A stretch of DNA of 64,000 nucleotides from Larix kaempferi (lineage: Eukaryota; Streptophyta; Pinopsida; Pinales; Pinaceae). The stretch is taken from contig BSBM01000001.1 of assembly GCA_027924585.1 (NCBI GenBank), positions 56,517,501 through 56,581,500 on the forward strand, read 5' to 3'. Position 1 is the stretch's first letter. Each line of letters starts with the position of its first letter. The notes beneath the pieces are model-generated. The model made no database searches. It was not told where the DNA came from and saw only the letters and a list, made by a program, of their open reading frames with translations. Positions 1 through 9,756 of the stretch are shown in pieces. The position numbers and the translations under genes are program-made.

Positions 1-933
1 CAATCTATTGCAGCTAATGGTGATCGATTTACTAGATAACAGGATGTAAGAACTGCTTCTCCCCATAATTCCTACTGCAAAGGGGAGCCATCTCATGCCC
101 TCCCTGCTAGTTGTAGCATCACTTAGGCTTTCAATATTTCATACTTCATTAATTATCAGCGTTCAATTGCTGATCTAAGTGTTGGCAACGATATCTTTTG
201 CTCTATGATCAATGCCTTTGATCAGAAAGGAACCCTTTGCTCGATATTCAGTGCTTGGGTGTGTTGACCACCATACGAGTGCCTTTGCTTGGCGGATAAG
301 GCCTTCATCAAAGTCACAACTAGAAGTTATTATTGTTCAGTACAGTGGCCTTACTTTAATTTTTCAATAAGCATAGTGTCCTTCCTATCAGGCTCTTATA
401 AGAATATGTACGTGGGTATCGCACATATACGTTTCAAACTAAATGTTGTCTTCTAACTGCATGGGCACCAAGTGTATGAAATTCATAGCAACACTGCCTT
501 TGTAATTTGCACATTGATGGCGTATTTTATGGCCTCCTCCTCGACCACATTCATCGATTAGTCCTGCAATACAACATTGTAAATTACAGGTTGAAACATT
601 GATTTACTGGTCAATGGTGGATATTATGGCCACCACGTCAACCCCAGTCATATATATTCATATATATAGTATAAAACCACAACACTTAGCATATTTTTTT
701 AATGGTTTTTTTTGCAGAGTTCTAGTCAAAATTCTTGGTGGGTGCAGAGTTCCAAGGGTGTAGTGGCAGAGTTCTTCTATGGAATTTTGCCTTTGGATTT
801 ATCCCCATTTTAAATCTATCTTTGAAAAATAAATCAAAGTTATAGATCAATAAAAACTCTATCTTCTTTGAATTGCCAAATTCTTACCAGAAAAATTAAA
901 AGTGTTCCATTTTTAAACAAAGCATATATATGT
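1..933. other. No gene recognised
   Basis: Every frame is broken by frequent stops and I recognise no protein. The only structure seen is a 29-base segment at 91-119 that recurs with one difference at 1984-2012, so both places may belong to one old repeat family. Confidence 0.5.
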
Positions 934-1165
934 CACTGCTACACAGTGGGGCTACTTAAGACAATTTTTTAAGATGAAATTATTGTTTTTTCTTAAATTT
1001 TAGTTTAGATTGCTTTTATATATTTTAGGATTTTTTAAGACAATGTTTAAGAGGATTTTTTAAGACAAAATTACAATTTGTCTTAAATATATTTTAGAAA
1101 TGTTTAAAACGATATTTTTAGACAATAGTAACATTTCTTATCAATATTGTTTTTTTAAGTTACTA
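934..1165. mobile_element. Relic of a CACTA-like element rich in TTAAGACAA
   Basis: The segment opens with CACTGCTACACAGTGGGGCT and continues with repeated TTAAGACAA or TTTTAAGA units in both orientations. The same kind of terminus and subterminal repeat is seen in the better-preserved element at 38738-39296. No partner terminus could be found, so the right end is approximate and the element is probably truncated. It is too short to encode a transposase. The CACTA assignment rests on the terminus and subterminal repeats only. Confidence 0.35.
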
Positions 1166-1938
1166 TTTTCTTATATAGAAATTGATTTTATGATATTATG
1201 GATGGAAAATGAATTAGTTATGATTTTATGGAGGGAAAAGGAATTGGGGTTTTAAGTAAATATTTTCCAAAACTGCAAATAAGGTAGTTATCTAACTCAT
1301 CCTATTTAGCTTGTGGTGCTTACATAGATTCGTGAAGTGCTTTGAAGTTGAAGGCGTATTTAGCTTGTGGTGCTAATTGTGTAGATCCATGAGGTGCGTG
1401 GAAGATTAAGGTAGTTGCAACATCAAAGCTAAAGGTGATATCCATACTTGGCTGGACAAGCTGAGCTAAACATATCATCTGTGAATTAAGGTGCATGCCT
1501 AACCTTGATATCCTGTGTTAATAATTTCCTAAAAATGTTTTTAATTCCTGAAAGTTTTTAATACATAATATTAGTGGCTTTCACCTTGATAACCTTCCCA
1601 TAAACACCATGAATCTATGACAGTAGTTGATTCATTTGATTCTAATTGCTAAGCCAATGGTTAGTTTTAGGCGGTTTCTGCTTCTTTGATCAGATTTCTC
1701 TTTAATGGATTTCCAGTCTTATTCATCTTTTCATTACAAACTGAAACATGTCACCTTGAAGACAAGTTGGTTTCAGTATGGCAAACATTTCTGGCCATGT
1801 GGCCAGGCGTTGGTTTTTTTGGTGGTCATGAAAACTCTGTATAAATATTTCTTTAATGTGGAGTTGTCAGTTGTCATTTGTTTTTGGTTTTATTGTGAGG
1901 CATTTTGGCCTTCACACTCTTCCTTGTGACCTCACAGT

Positions 1939-1950
1939 TGGTATCAGAGT
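1939..1950 (+). other. PBS-like site of an eroded LTR retrotransposon
   Basis: TGGTATCAGAGT differs by one base from the usual plant primer binding site complementary to initiator tRNA-Met. An LTR would end just upstream, near 1937, but no second LTR or coding region is visible. Bases 1951-2340 hold no recognisable gene. Best read as the leftover 5' end of a retrotransposon. Confidence 0.35.
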
Positions 1951-2380
1951 CGAACGATTTGTTCTTCTCCTTTATGAGAGTTGTCTCATGCCCTCCCTGC
2001 TAGCTGTAGCATGGGATCGTGATAGAAGAAGGATCTTGAAGAGGGGATGCACGTCTGTTGTAACGTTCCCCTCACCCAATCCGACCATCGCAAGGGGACA
2101 TTGGAAAAATCTAGGCTTTCAAATTTTGCCCCAAGTTCATAATATGTTTTTCAACAATGCAATGTGTGCATAAATGCAAATAAACATGCACAACGGAATT
2201 CAAAACTATCCACACACATCTAATATGCAAATACAAGCATAAACATTACAAGAATCAAATAAAAACAGTTCAGATTAAAAATCATAAGAATACTTATCTT
2301 TATCCAACGTAGATCCAAGCAATTGGTTGTGTAAGAGCGCTTTCCCCTTTACTATCTAGCACATTTTTCGTGGTTTCTAA

Positions 2381-3020
2381 TGTTAGTTTTTCAGAATTTC
2401 AATCTGATCTAGGATCTTAACTGAAAGAATAACATGTACAACATATCTACAGCATATCAATCATGGACACAATAATGCAAGCACATAAGAGACACATAGT
2501 TTCACTGGGGAAAACCAAGAAGGTGAAAAACCTCACAACATCCTCAGAGATAGATAGAGCAATGATACAACCCAAGTACAAGAGATATGCTCCTAGCAAC
2601 AACTTCTCCTCCTCCACTAGTGCACCACTCTCCAATGATTGTATGTGTGAAGAATAGAATGATCAAATAGAGTGCCTTCCGCACTCTATTTATACTTGAC
2701 TTTACTTGCCTAATAACCTTTTCTAGGTCGGCCTTAACTTAACCACATAACATAATGCTGATAGGGCCGACCCCCAATAGGGTGGTCTAATAACCCTTTA
2801 AACCACATGACTTATACAGGGCTGACCCCAACAAGGTGGTCTAATAACCCATCAAGTATAAGTTATGACACTTACAATATAAATGACGACACTTCCGTAA
2901 AGAGGAATAATAACATCTCTATAGGAATACAAACACTTCCGTATAGAGGAATAATAACATCTCTATAGGAATACAATATGCATATATGAAATACATTCTG
3001 AAGTTACAAATACATCAACA
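2381..3020 (-). repeat. 3' LTR of copia element 1
   Basis: Aligns base for base with 9113-9752. Read on the minus strand it starts TGTTGATG, holds a TATAAATAGAG promoter-like motif (complement of about 2685-2696), and ends CTAACA. Two close copies of a segment ending in TCTATAGGAATACAA occur inside it. On the plus strand it also carries a short chance ORF. Confidence 0.93.
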
Positions 3021-3299
3021 CTCCCTCTTAACTAGGAAGGTATTTTTCGACATAGATCTACTAGCACAAGTCTTCTTCTCTGGATCATCGTCCTCGAATC
3101 ACCATCATCGTCACTGCTACTGCTATCTCAATCAATCTCAAATATACTCGTCATAGGAAGTTCTACAGAGCCAACCCTTTTTCATGTTGGATGTAGGCCC
3201 ACCACCTGTAGGTCTTTATCATCGGTGGGCATATTGTGGAACCTAGGACTGATTACGTGCGGCAACAAAACTTAGCGCATACTATAGGATCTTTTACAT

Positions 3300-3790
3300 G
3301 TTGATCTTCACAAAACCTACTAAGAGAATCCCAGGATGTTACGAGCTCACCGCTCTACCTGTCTGGATCTCGATAGAGCATCCCAGGCTGTTACAAGCAC
3401 ACCGCTCTACCTGTTCGGATTTTAAAGGATCTTTTCTATGTGAACTTTCGCAAAACATACTCAGAGCATCCTAGGATGTTACGAGAACACCGCTCTACCT
3501 GTCCGGATCTCGATAGAGCATCCCAGGCTGTTACGAGCACACTGCTCTACCTTTCTGGATCTCGATAGAGCATCCCAGGATGTTACAAGCACACTGCTCT
3601 ACCTGTCCATATTTTAAAGGATCTTTTCTATGAGAAACCATAGCAAAACCTACTCAGATCATCCCAGGATGTTACAAGCACACCACTCTACCTATCCGGA
3701 TCTCGATAGAACATCCCAGGCTGTTACGAGCACACCGCTCTACCTGTCTGGATTTTAAAGGACCTTTTCTATGCTACCTGCACAACCTGT
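3300..3790. repeat. Tandem repeats, alternating 52-bp and 88/89-bp spacing
   Basis: The core TCCCAGG[A/C]TGTTAC[A/G]AG recurs at 3329, 3381, 3469, 3521, 3573, 3662 and 3714. The spacings are 52, 88, 52, 52, 89 and 52. The longer units contain an extra block ending TTTTAAAGGATCTTTTCTATG. The array lies between pol and the 3' LTR of element 1. Confidence 0.85.
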
Positions 3791-3839
3791 CCATGGCCAC
3801 AGAGTATCAACCTGATACTCAACATACATCATCCTGATG

Positions 3840-4225
3840 TATACATGATCAACCCGATCAACATCACTGCATCATCTTGATGCATGTCATCTGGAGCAAC
3901 ATCCTGAATCTCGTCATTTGTGATCATCCTGATCATCATCATAGCATCATCCTGATGCATGTCATCTAGAGCAACATCCTGAAGCTCATCATCTGTGATA
4001 ATCCTGATCATCATCATAGCATCATCCTGATGCATGTCATCTAGAGCAACATCTTGAAGCTCATTATCTGTGATCATCTTGATCATCATCATAGCATCAT
4101 CCTGATGCATATCATCTGGAGAAACATCCTGAAGCTCGTCATCTATGATCATCCTGATCCTCATCATAGCATCATCCTGATGCATATCATCCAGAGAATC
4201 ATCCCGATACTTATCATCCATGATC
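3840..4225. repeat. 75-bp tandem repeat, about five copies
   Basis: The block containing TGCATGTCATCT recurs at 3881, 3956, 4031, 4106 and 4181, exactly 75 bases apart. Because 75 is a multiple of three, a minus-strand frame stays open and reads as a 25-residue repeat (DDMHQDDAMMMIR...). I take that frame to be a by-product of the repeat, not a gene. Confidence 0.9.
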
Positions 4226-4240
4226 AACCTGATCATACCA

Positions 4241-4730
4241 TGCATCCACCTAATGCAAACAATGTATCTACCTAATACATATCATCATACATGATCCACC
4301 TGATCATGCAATGTATCCGCCTGATACATATCATCATACATGATCCAACTGATCATACAATGTATCTACCTGATACATACACAAATACATGATCCACTTG
4401 ATCATACAATGTATCCACCTAATACATATAATCATAAATGATCCACCTGATCATGCAATGTATCTACCTGATACATACACAAATACATGATCCACTTGAT
4501 CATATAATGTATCCACCTGATACATATCATCTTACATGATCTACCTGATCATACAAGTATTCACCTGATACATACATAAGTACATGATCTACTTGATCAT
4601 ACAATGCATCCACCTGATACATACATAAGTACATGATCTACCTGATCATACAATGCATCCACCTGATACATACATAAATACATGATCCAACTGATCATAA
4701 CAAGCATCCAACATGATGCATACAGAGTAG
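4241..4730. repeat. 49-bp tandem repeat, nine to ten copies
   Basis: Units starting CATGATCCACCTGATCAT recur at 4290, 4339, 4388, 4437, 4486, 4535, 4583, 4632 and 4681, with spacings of 49 (one of 48). Each unit contains short inverted motifs (TGATCA, ATGTATC/GATACAT) that could fold. The array abuts the 75-bp array and lies just downstream of pol in element 1. Confidence 0.9.
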
Positions 4731-4844
4731 TAACTGGAGCATCATCCTCATGCTCATCATCCAGCGCTTACATCCACATCCATGGGAAGGATCCTCCTCT
4801 CACCATGCCTTGAATGGCTCCTGCAAATGTGTCCATCACTTCTT

Positions 4845-6443
4845 CCTCGAAGTGTCGTCAATCTGAAGAACACCAAACCTCTCTCTGAAGTACTCAAACT
4901 TCACTCTGGCTAGTGGTTTCGTCAACACATCTGCAACCTGCTCATCCATCGCAACATACAGGAGCTTCACTACTCCTCTCTACACCATATCCTTGATATA
5001 GTGATATTTGATCTCAATGTGCTTCGACCTGTCGTGAAACATCGGGTTCTCAGACAGCTTCACACAACTCTAGTTGTCACAAAAGATACCAGTAGCATCC
5101 AACGGGAGATCAAATAACTCAGACAGTAGCTTCCGGATCCATACTGCCTCACAACTAGCCGAACAAGATGCAACATACTCTGCCTCGGTTGTACTCAGTG
5201 ATATGCAGGATTGCTTCCTACTAAACCATGAGATCACACTCGATCCCATACTAAAGCAGCACCCAGATGTGCTCTTCCTATCTACATCACTTCCTTCCTA
5301 GTCCGAATCAACATAACCCTGTAGGTTAAACTTTTGATTCACATCATACTTGAGCCCATAATCAATTGTACCCTTTAGGTACCTCAAAATATGATTTACA
5401 ACAACCAGGTGAACACCTCTGTGATTCGTTGGGAACTGGCTCAATGTGTTCACCGCAAAGAAAATATCTGGTCTCGTGTTCGTCAGGTACATCAAGGACC
5501 CAATCATCTGATGATACACAGTGACATCAACTGAATTAGATTAAGCATCACATAGAAGCTTCATGTTTGATTCCATAGGTGTGGCCATGGCCTTGCAGTC
5601 CATCATCCCGAACCTCTCCATGATCTCTACTGCATACTTCCCTTGTCCAAGGAATATTCCATCTGCACTCTGCCACACCTCCATGCCTAGAAAATAGTGT
5701 ATCATCCCCAAGTCCTTCATCTCGAACTCGGTAGCAAGCTTCCTCTTGGTATCGGAAATCAATCCATCCTCACCTGTTACAAACAGGTCATCCACATACA
5801 AAAGTAGTATCACGGGATTTCCTTCCTCAACCTTGTAGTAAAGGTTGGAATCCGCTTTACTCTTAGTAAATCCCAAACTGGATAGAAAGCTGTCTATCCT
5901 ACCATACCAAATTCTAGGAGCTTGCTTCAAGCCATACAAGGATTTCTTCAACTTACACACATATGATCCCCTGTCATGTGTCTCAAAACCAAGTGGCTGC
6001 TCCACATGCACTTCCTCCTCGACTACACCATTCAAGAAAGCTATCTTGACATCCATCTGGTGTATCTTCCATTTCATCATCACAGCCAGGAAAAGTACTG
6101 ATTTGATGGAAGTGTACCTGGCTACAGAAGAAAAAGTCTCTTAATAATCTATCCCCTCTTTCTGGGAGAAGCCACGAGCTACAAATCTCGCTTTGTATTT
6201 TTCTATGTTTCCATCTACAACATGCTTGATCTTATAGATCCATTTGGAAGTCACCACTGACTTCCCTTCAGGTCTTGGGACCACATCCCAAACATCATTC
6301 TTCACGATCGAATGGTACTCCTCGATCATGGCATCCTTTACTGTATCCCGTATCCTGGGAAATTCAGATTCTTCAATAGATATCTTTGTTGCTGGAGTAA
6401 ATGTTGTAGTCCTTCTTTTGTAGGTGATGGTATACGATCTTTC
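4845..6443 (-). pseudogene. Copia pol remnant: reverse transcriptase and RNase H
   Basis: Reading down the minus strand, 6329-6141 gives the segment ahead of RT (KSVVTSKWIYKIK ... ARGFSQKEGIDY). 6083-5541 gives the RT core (DVKIAFLNG, LYGLKQAPR, the catalytic box YVDDLF, FEMKDLG, YFLGMEV). 5519-5298 gives MIGSLMYL and the start of RNase H, and 5297-4845 gives the RNase H tail ending ADVLTKPLARVKFEYFR. Stops break the frame near 6140, 5540, 5299 and 5070-5072. Two of the last three fall where Trp (DSDW) and Gln (CDNQ) are expected. No Gag, protease or integrase core lies in this element. It is about 70% identical by eye to the RT of the element at 30-33.7 kb. Confidence 0.9.
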
Positions 6444-6868
6444 CTACAAGACAAGTTAAATTGCATGATTAGAAACATCTCATAGTTTTCAGAACAAATT
6501 CTTACACATAAAGAAATATGTCATACATTCATGCAATTAATTTAGCCAATGCTTCAATACAACATTTATCCATATCCCTTAACTTTCTAGATGCCTTCCA
6601 ATCTATACCAGAACATTGTTAAGAGTGTGCACAACTCCCAACATGTCATCAAAGAGGTTTCATTCTAGATAAGTAGCAATGGAATGTTGTACAGTGCCAT
6701 AGGCCACTTACCCATTACATGCATATTAGTGGTATACTGTTCATTAATGCAATTATTCTAACATGCGTGATACCCAACCTAAGTATAGGACCATAAGTAT
6801 ATACATCATTGAACAATATTATTTAAACAAACAAATATGCAAGAAATGATAATTCAAATACTTATCTT
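6444..6868 (-). other. Intron-like non-coding block in copia element 1
   Basis: On the minus strand, a conserved stretch starting AAGTATTTGAATT next to CAAACAAAGA and ending CTTGTAG|GAA has a close counterpart at 31222-31585 in the related plus-strand element. Both contain stops in all frames, and the lower edge looks like a splice acceptor. The donor-side bases are AT and AC rather than GT, so splicing is uncertain. Confidence 0.45.
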
Positions 6869-9100
6869 TGTTTGGTTTGTAGGGTGGAATCCCTCTCAAT
6901 ATTTGCTTCCTTGCAGGGACTACTGGAGTGTGCTCCCTCTTGATCTTTGCTTCCTGGATTACCTGTCCTTGAGCTTATATCCATCCTCGATCACTTATGC
7001 ATACTTACTAGTATCATCATTGTGTTATCCTCGAGGTCTCATACATACATTCATTAGTATAATCTCAATACTATCAAAACACAATAACCTTAAACATGTA
7101 TAGTCATAATCATTTCAAACACGGATAATAAACATTAGTATTCAAAGTTTCAGGGAATACTTCTCTTACTCATGCATATTCATATTTGACCATAGAACTC
7201 TTCTGGTTAGTCATATCATCAATCAAGGTAAGAGACATAATATGCATAAACCCTAGATTACTTAAATTTCTAACTTCATAAATAATCATTATCAATCATG
7301 CCATGTATACTTATATAAGAGATCCTAACACAAGGTAGGATTCTAACTTGATATAGGAAAAACATACCTGGATTAGCATGCTAGCTAGTTATGTCTAACA
7401 TACCCACATAATGTCTTCTTGTTCTCTTCAATGACTTGTGCTAGTAACTTGCATATCTCATAGGTTAATCATTATAGAACTTAGTTATACATACCTTGTA
7501 AGTAGATATTCTATGTGATCCATGACAATGGATGAATCTTTGTCTTCATGTCACCATGGTCATATGTTCTTGAACTTGAACATGATTTGTTTTTCTTGAT
7601 GTACCTTTCATGTTAGCGGACAACATCAACCTCATACAACACCACAATGCATTAGTACAATCATAAGTGTCAAAACCCTAATCAATGAATATCTACATTC
7701 ATAATTTTATTAAAATGATATGACAAGTCTAAAGTTAATCAAGATTGTACTAACCTTAATGAAGACAAACATACCATAAACTTAATCATGAACAGATCTT
7801 GAAACATACCTGGATAAGTCATACCTGTCGAGATTGCTTGTAATATTCTTATGTAAGGCCTTAGCCTCATCTCCCTCTGAAACTAGAACTTCTTCACTTA
7901 TGCAGGTGACCAATCCATTCTCTTCTAGGATTAACCCAATCCACTTGATTTGCAGAAACTGGATCTAGAGCTAGATTAGGGTTTGTAAGGGAAACCCTAA
8001 AAATTCAAACTTTGAATTTCAAGCTTCTGAAAAGATAGAAAGATGCGCCTTGATGAGCTTATCAACCTGGTATACTCAGAATTTGAAAACTGCAAAGTTT
8101 CACCCCTCAAATTTGCTTTTCAATCTTCCGGATTCACTAGGGAGGACCCTGAATTAGGGTTTTAGTTTCTCAAAACTTCACACAATCAAATAGTTTGATC
8201 CAAATCTCTAAACTTCAATTTTTCCAAGGAGCTTCCAGCTATTGTCATAGATTTAAAAAATTCCCATTTTTGCAGAAGCCCTATTTTTTCGCCTTTCCGA
8301 TCAAAGTCCCGAACTAGGGTTTGATCAAGCCCGACCTTTTGCTCAACCAAAAAATTTGATCTTGATCTCTAAATTTTTATTTTGATGAGGAGCATCCATC
8401 CATGGTCTTTGATACAACAATTCCAACATTCTCCGAAACCCTAAATTCCCGGAGCCATGAATGAAGGTGCTCAAAATCCAATTATGTTTTGACAGAAATA
8501 TGCACCTGATTGTTTCTGGTGTAACTCCGAAATTTCAGATCTACAAGGTCTAAAAATTCTTCCTGTGGTAGCATGACCTGTTATATTTCCAACCCCATAG
8601 GTCTGACCTCAAATGGATTCTCTGAGAGATATTTATGCCAAGTGTCACAAAGTGACGTGTTTATGGGATAAAACAGGAGAGCGAACATGTACGGAGTGCC
8701 ACATGTCACTTGTTTAATTTCAGCCTCTGAATATCGTACCTTTTATAGTACAGTCCATGCCCTATCTGCCACTTTTTACGAAATTTGATTTGGATATTTC
8801 TATCTCAAGCTGTGACCTTTTTTCCTAGGTCACCTGTTTGTGATTAAGATCTGGAAGAGGCAAAAACCCTATATTGTACAGATCATAAATATGAAAGTAC
8901 AATGAATTAGAGGCTCTCTGCTGGATACACGGTACATGGGGATCTTATCTTTGACCTGTAATATTTTCATATCCTAAAACATTTCCGAAATGAATTTATA
9001 GAGAAAGTTCTACGATGACTAGTTTTTTCTATATCAAGCCCTAGATTCGCAAGTGCAACAAGTGTCATAAATGCCATACCATGCCTTCTTTCAGGATATA
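6869..9100 (-). other. Non-coding leader of copia element 1
   Basis: There are 2.2 kb between the PBS and the intron-like block where Gag and integrase would normally lie. I see no Gag, zinc knuckle or integrase motif in any frame. The segment next to 6869 resembles the protease/linker region at 31150-31220 of the related element. Confidence 0.6.
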
Positions 9101-9112
9101 GCTCTGATACCA
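9101..9112 (-). other. Primer binding site (initiator tRNA-Met type)
   Basis: On the minus strand it reads TGGTATCAGAGC, the usual Ty1/copia priming site, one step from the LTR terminus. This fixes the orientation of element 1. Confidence 0.9.
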
Positions 9113-9752
9113 TGTTAGTTTTTCAGAATTTCAATCTTATCTAGGATCTTAACTAAGAGAATAACATGTACAACATATCTACAGCATATCAATCATGGAC
9201 ACAATAATGCAAGCACACAAGAGACACAGAATTTCACCGGGGAAAACCAAGAAGGTGAAAAACCCCGCAACTTCCTCAGAGATAGATAGAGAAATGATAC
9301 AACCCAAGTACAAGAGATATACTCTTAGCAGCAACTTCTCCTCCTCCACTAGTGCGCCACTCTCCAATGAGTGTATGTGTGAAGAATAGAATGATCAAAT
9401 AGAGTGCTTCCTGCACTCTATTTATACTTGACTTGACTTGCCTAATAACCTTTTCTAGGTTGGCCATAACTTAACCACATAACATAATGCTGACAGGGCC
9501 GACCCCCAATAGGGTGGTCTAATAACCCTTTAACCCACATGAATTTTATAAGGCCGACCCCAACAAGGTGGTCTAATAACCCATCAAGTATAAGTTACGA
9601 CACTTACAATATAAATGATGACACTTCCGTATAGAAAAATAATAACATCTCTATAGGAGTACAAACACTTTCGTATAGAGGAATAATAACATCTCTATAG
9701 GAATACAATATGCATATATGAGATACATTCTGAAGTTACAAATACATCAACA
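9113..9752 (-). repeat. 5' LTR of copia element 1
   Basis: Same length as the left LTR, with about 40 substitutions. It directly abuts the PBS at 9101-9112, which identifies it as the 5' LTR of a minus-strand element. The target duplication TCTAA follows at 9753. Confidence 0.93.
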
Positions 9753-9756
9753 TCTA

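Larger units (their letters stand above)
2381..9752 (-). mobile_element. Ty1/copia LTR retrotransposon, decayed and non-autonomous
   Basis: Both boundaries are exact. Two 640-bp LTRs that start TG and end CA flank the element, and the 5-bp target duplication TCTAA lies at 2376-2380 and 9753-9757. The PBS (9101-9112) and a purine tract next to the left LTR (complement of 3021-3029) give a minus-strand orientation. From its 5' end (high coordinates) it contains about 2.2 kb of non-coding leader, an intron-like block, a reverse transcriptase/RNase H region with several stops, three tandem-repeat blocks and the 3' LTR. Gag and the integrase core are missing, so it depended on a partner element. 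The two LTRs differ at about 40 of 640 positions by eye (near 6%), so the insertion is old. It interrupts P450 copy A: the flanks at 2341-2380 and 9757 onward are continuous in copy B near 39771-39805. Confidence 0.93.

Noticed and set aside
3829-4245. 138-codon minus-strand frame with a 25-residue acidic repeat
   Set aside because: It exists only because a 75-bp non-coding tandem repeat is a multiple of three. It lies outside pol in a decayed copia element and has no recognisable start context.
3300-4730. CRISPR-like arrays
   Set aside because: Units are contiguous tandem repeats without unique spacers, inside a plant retrotransposon.
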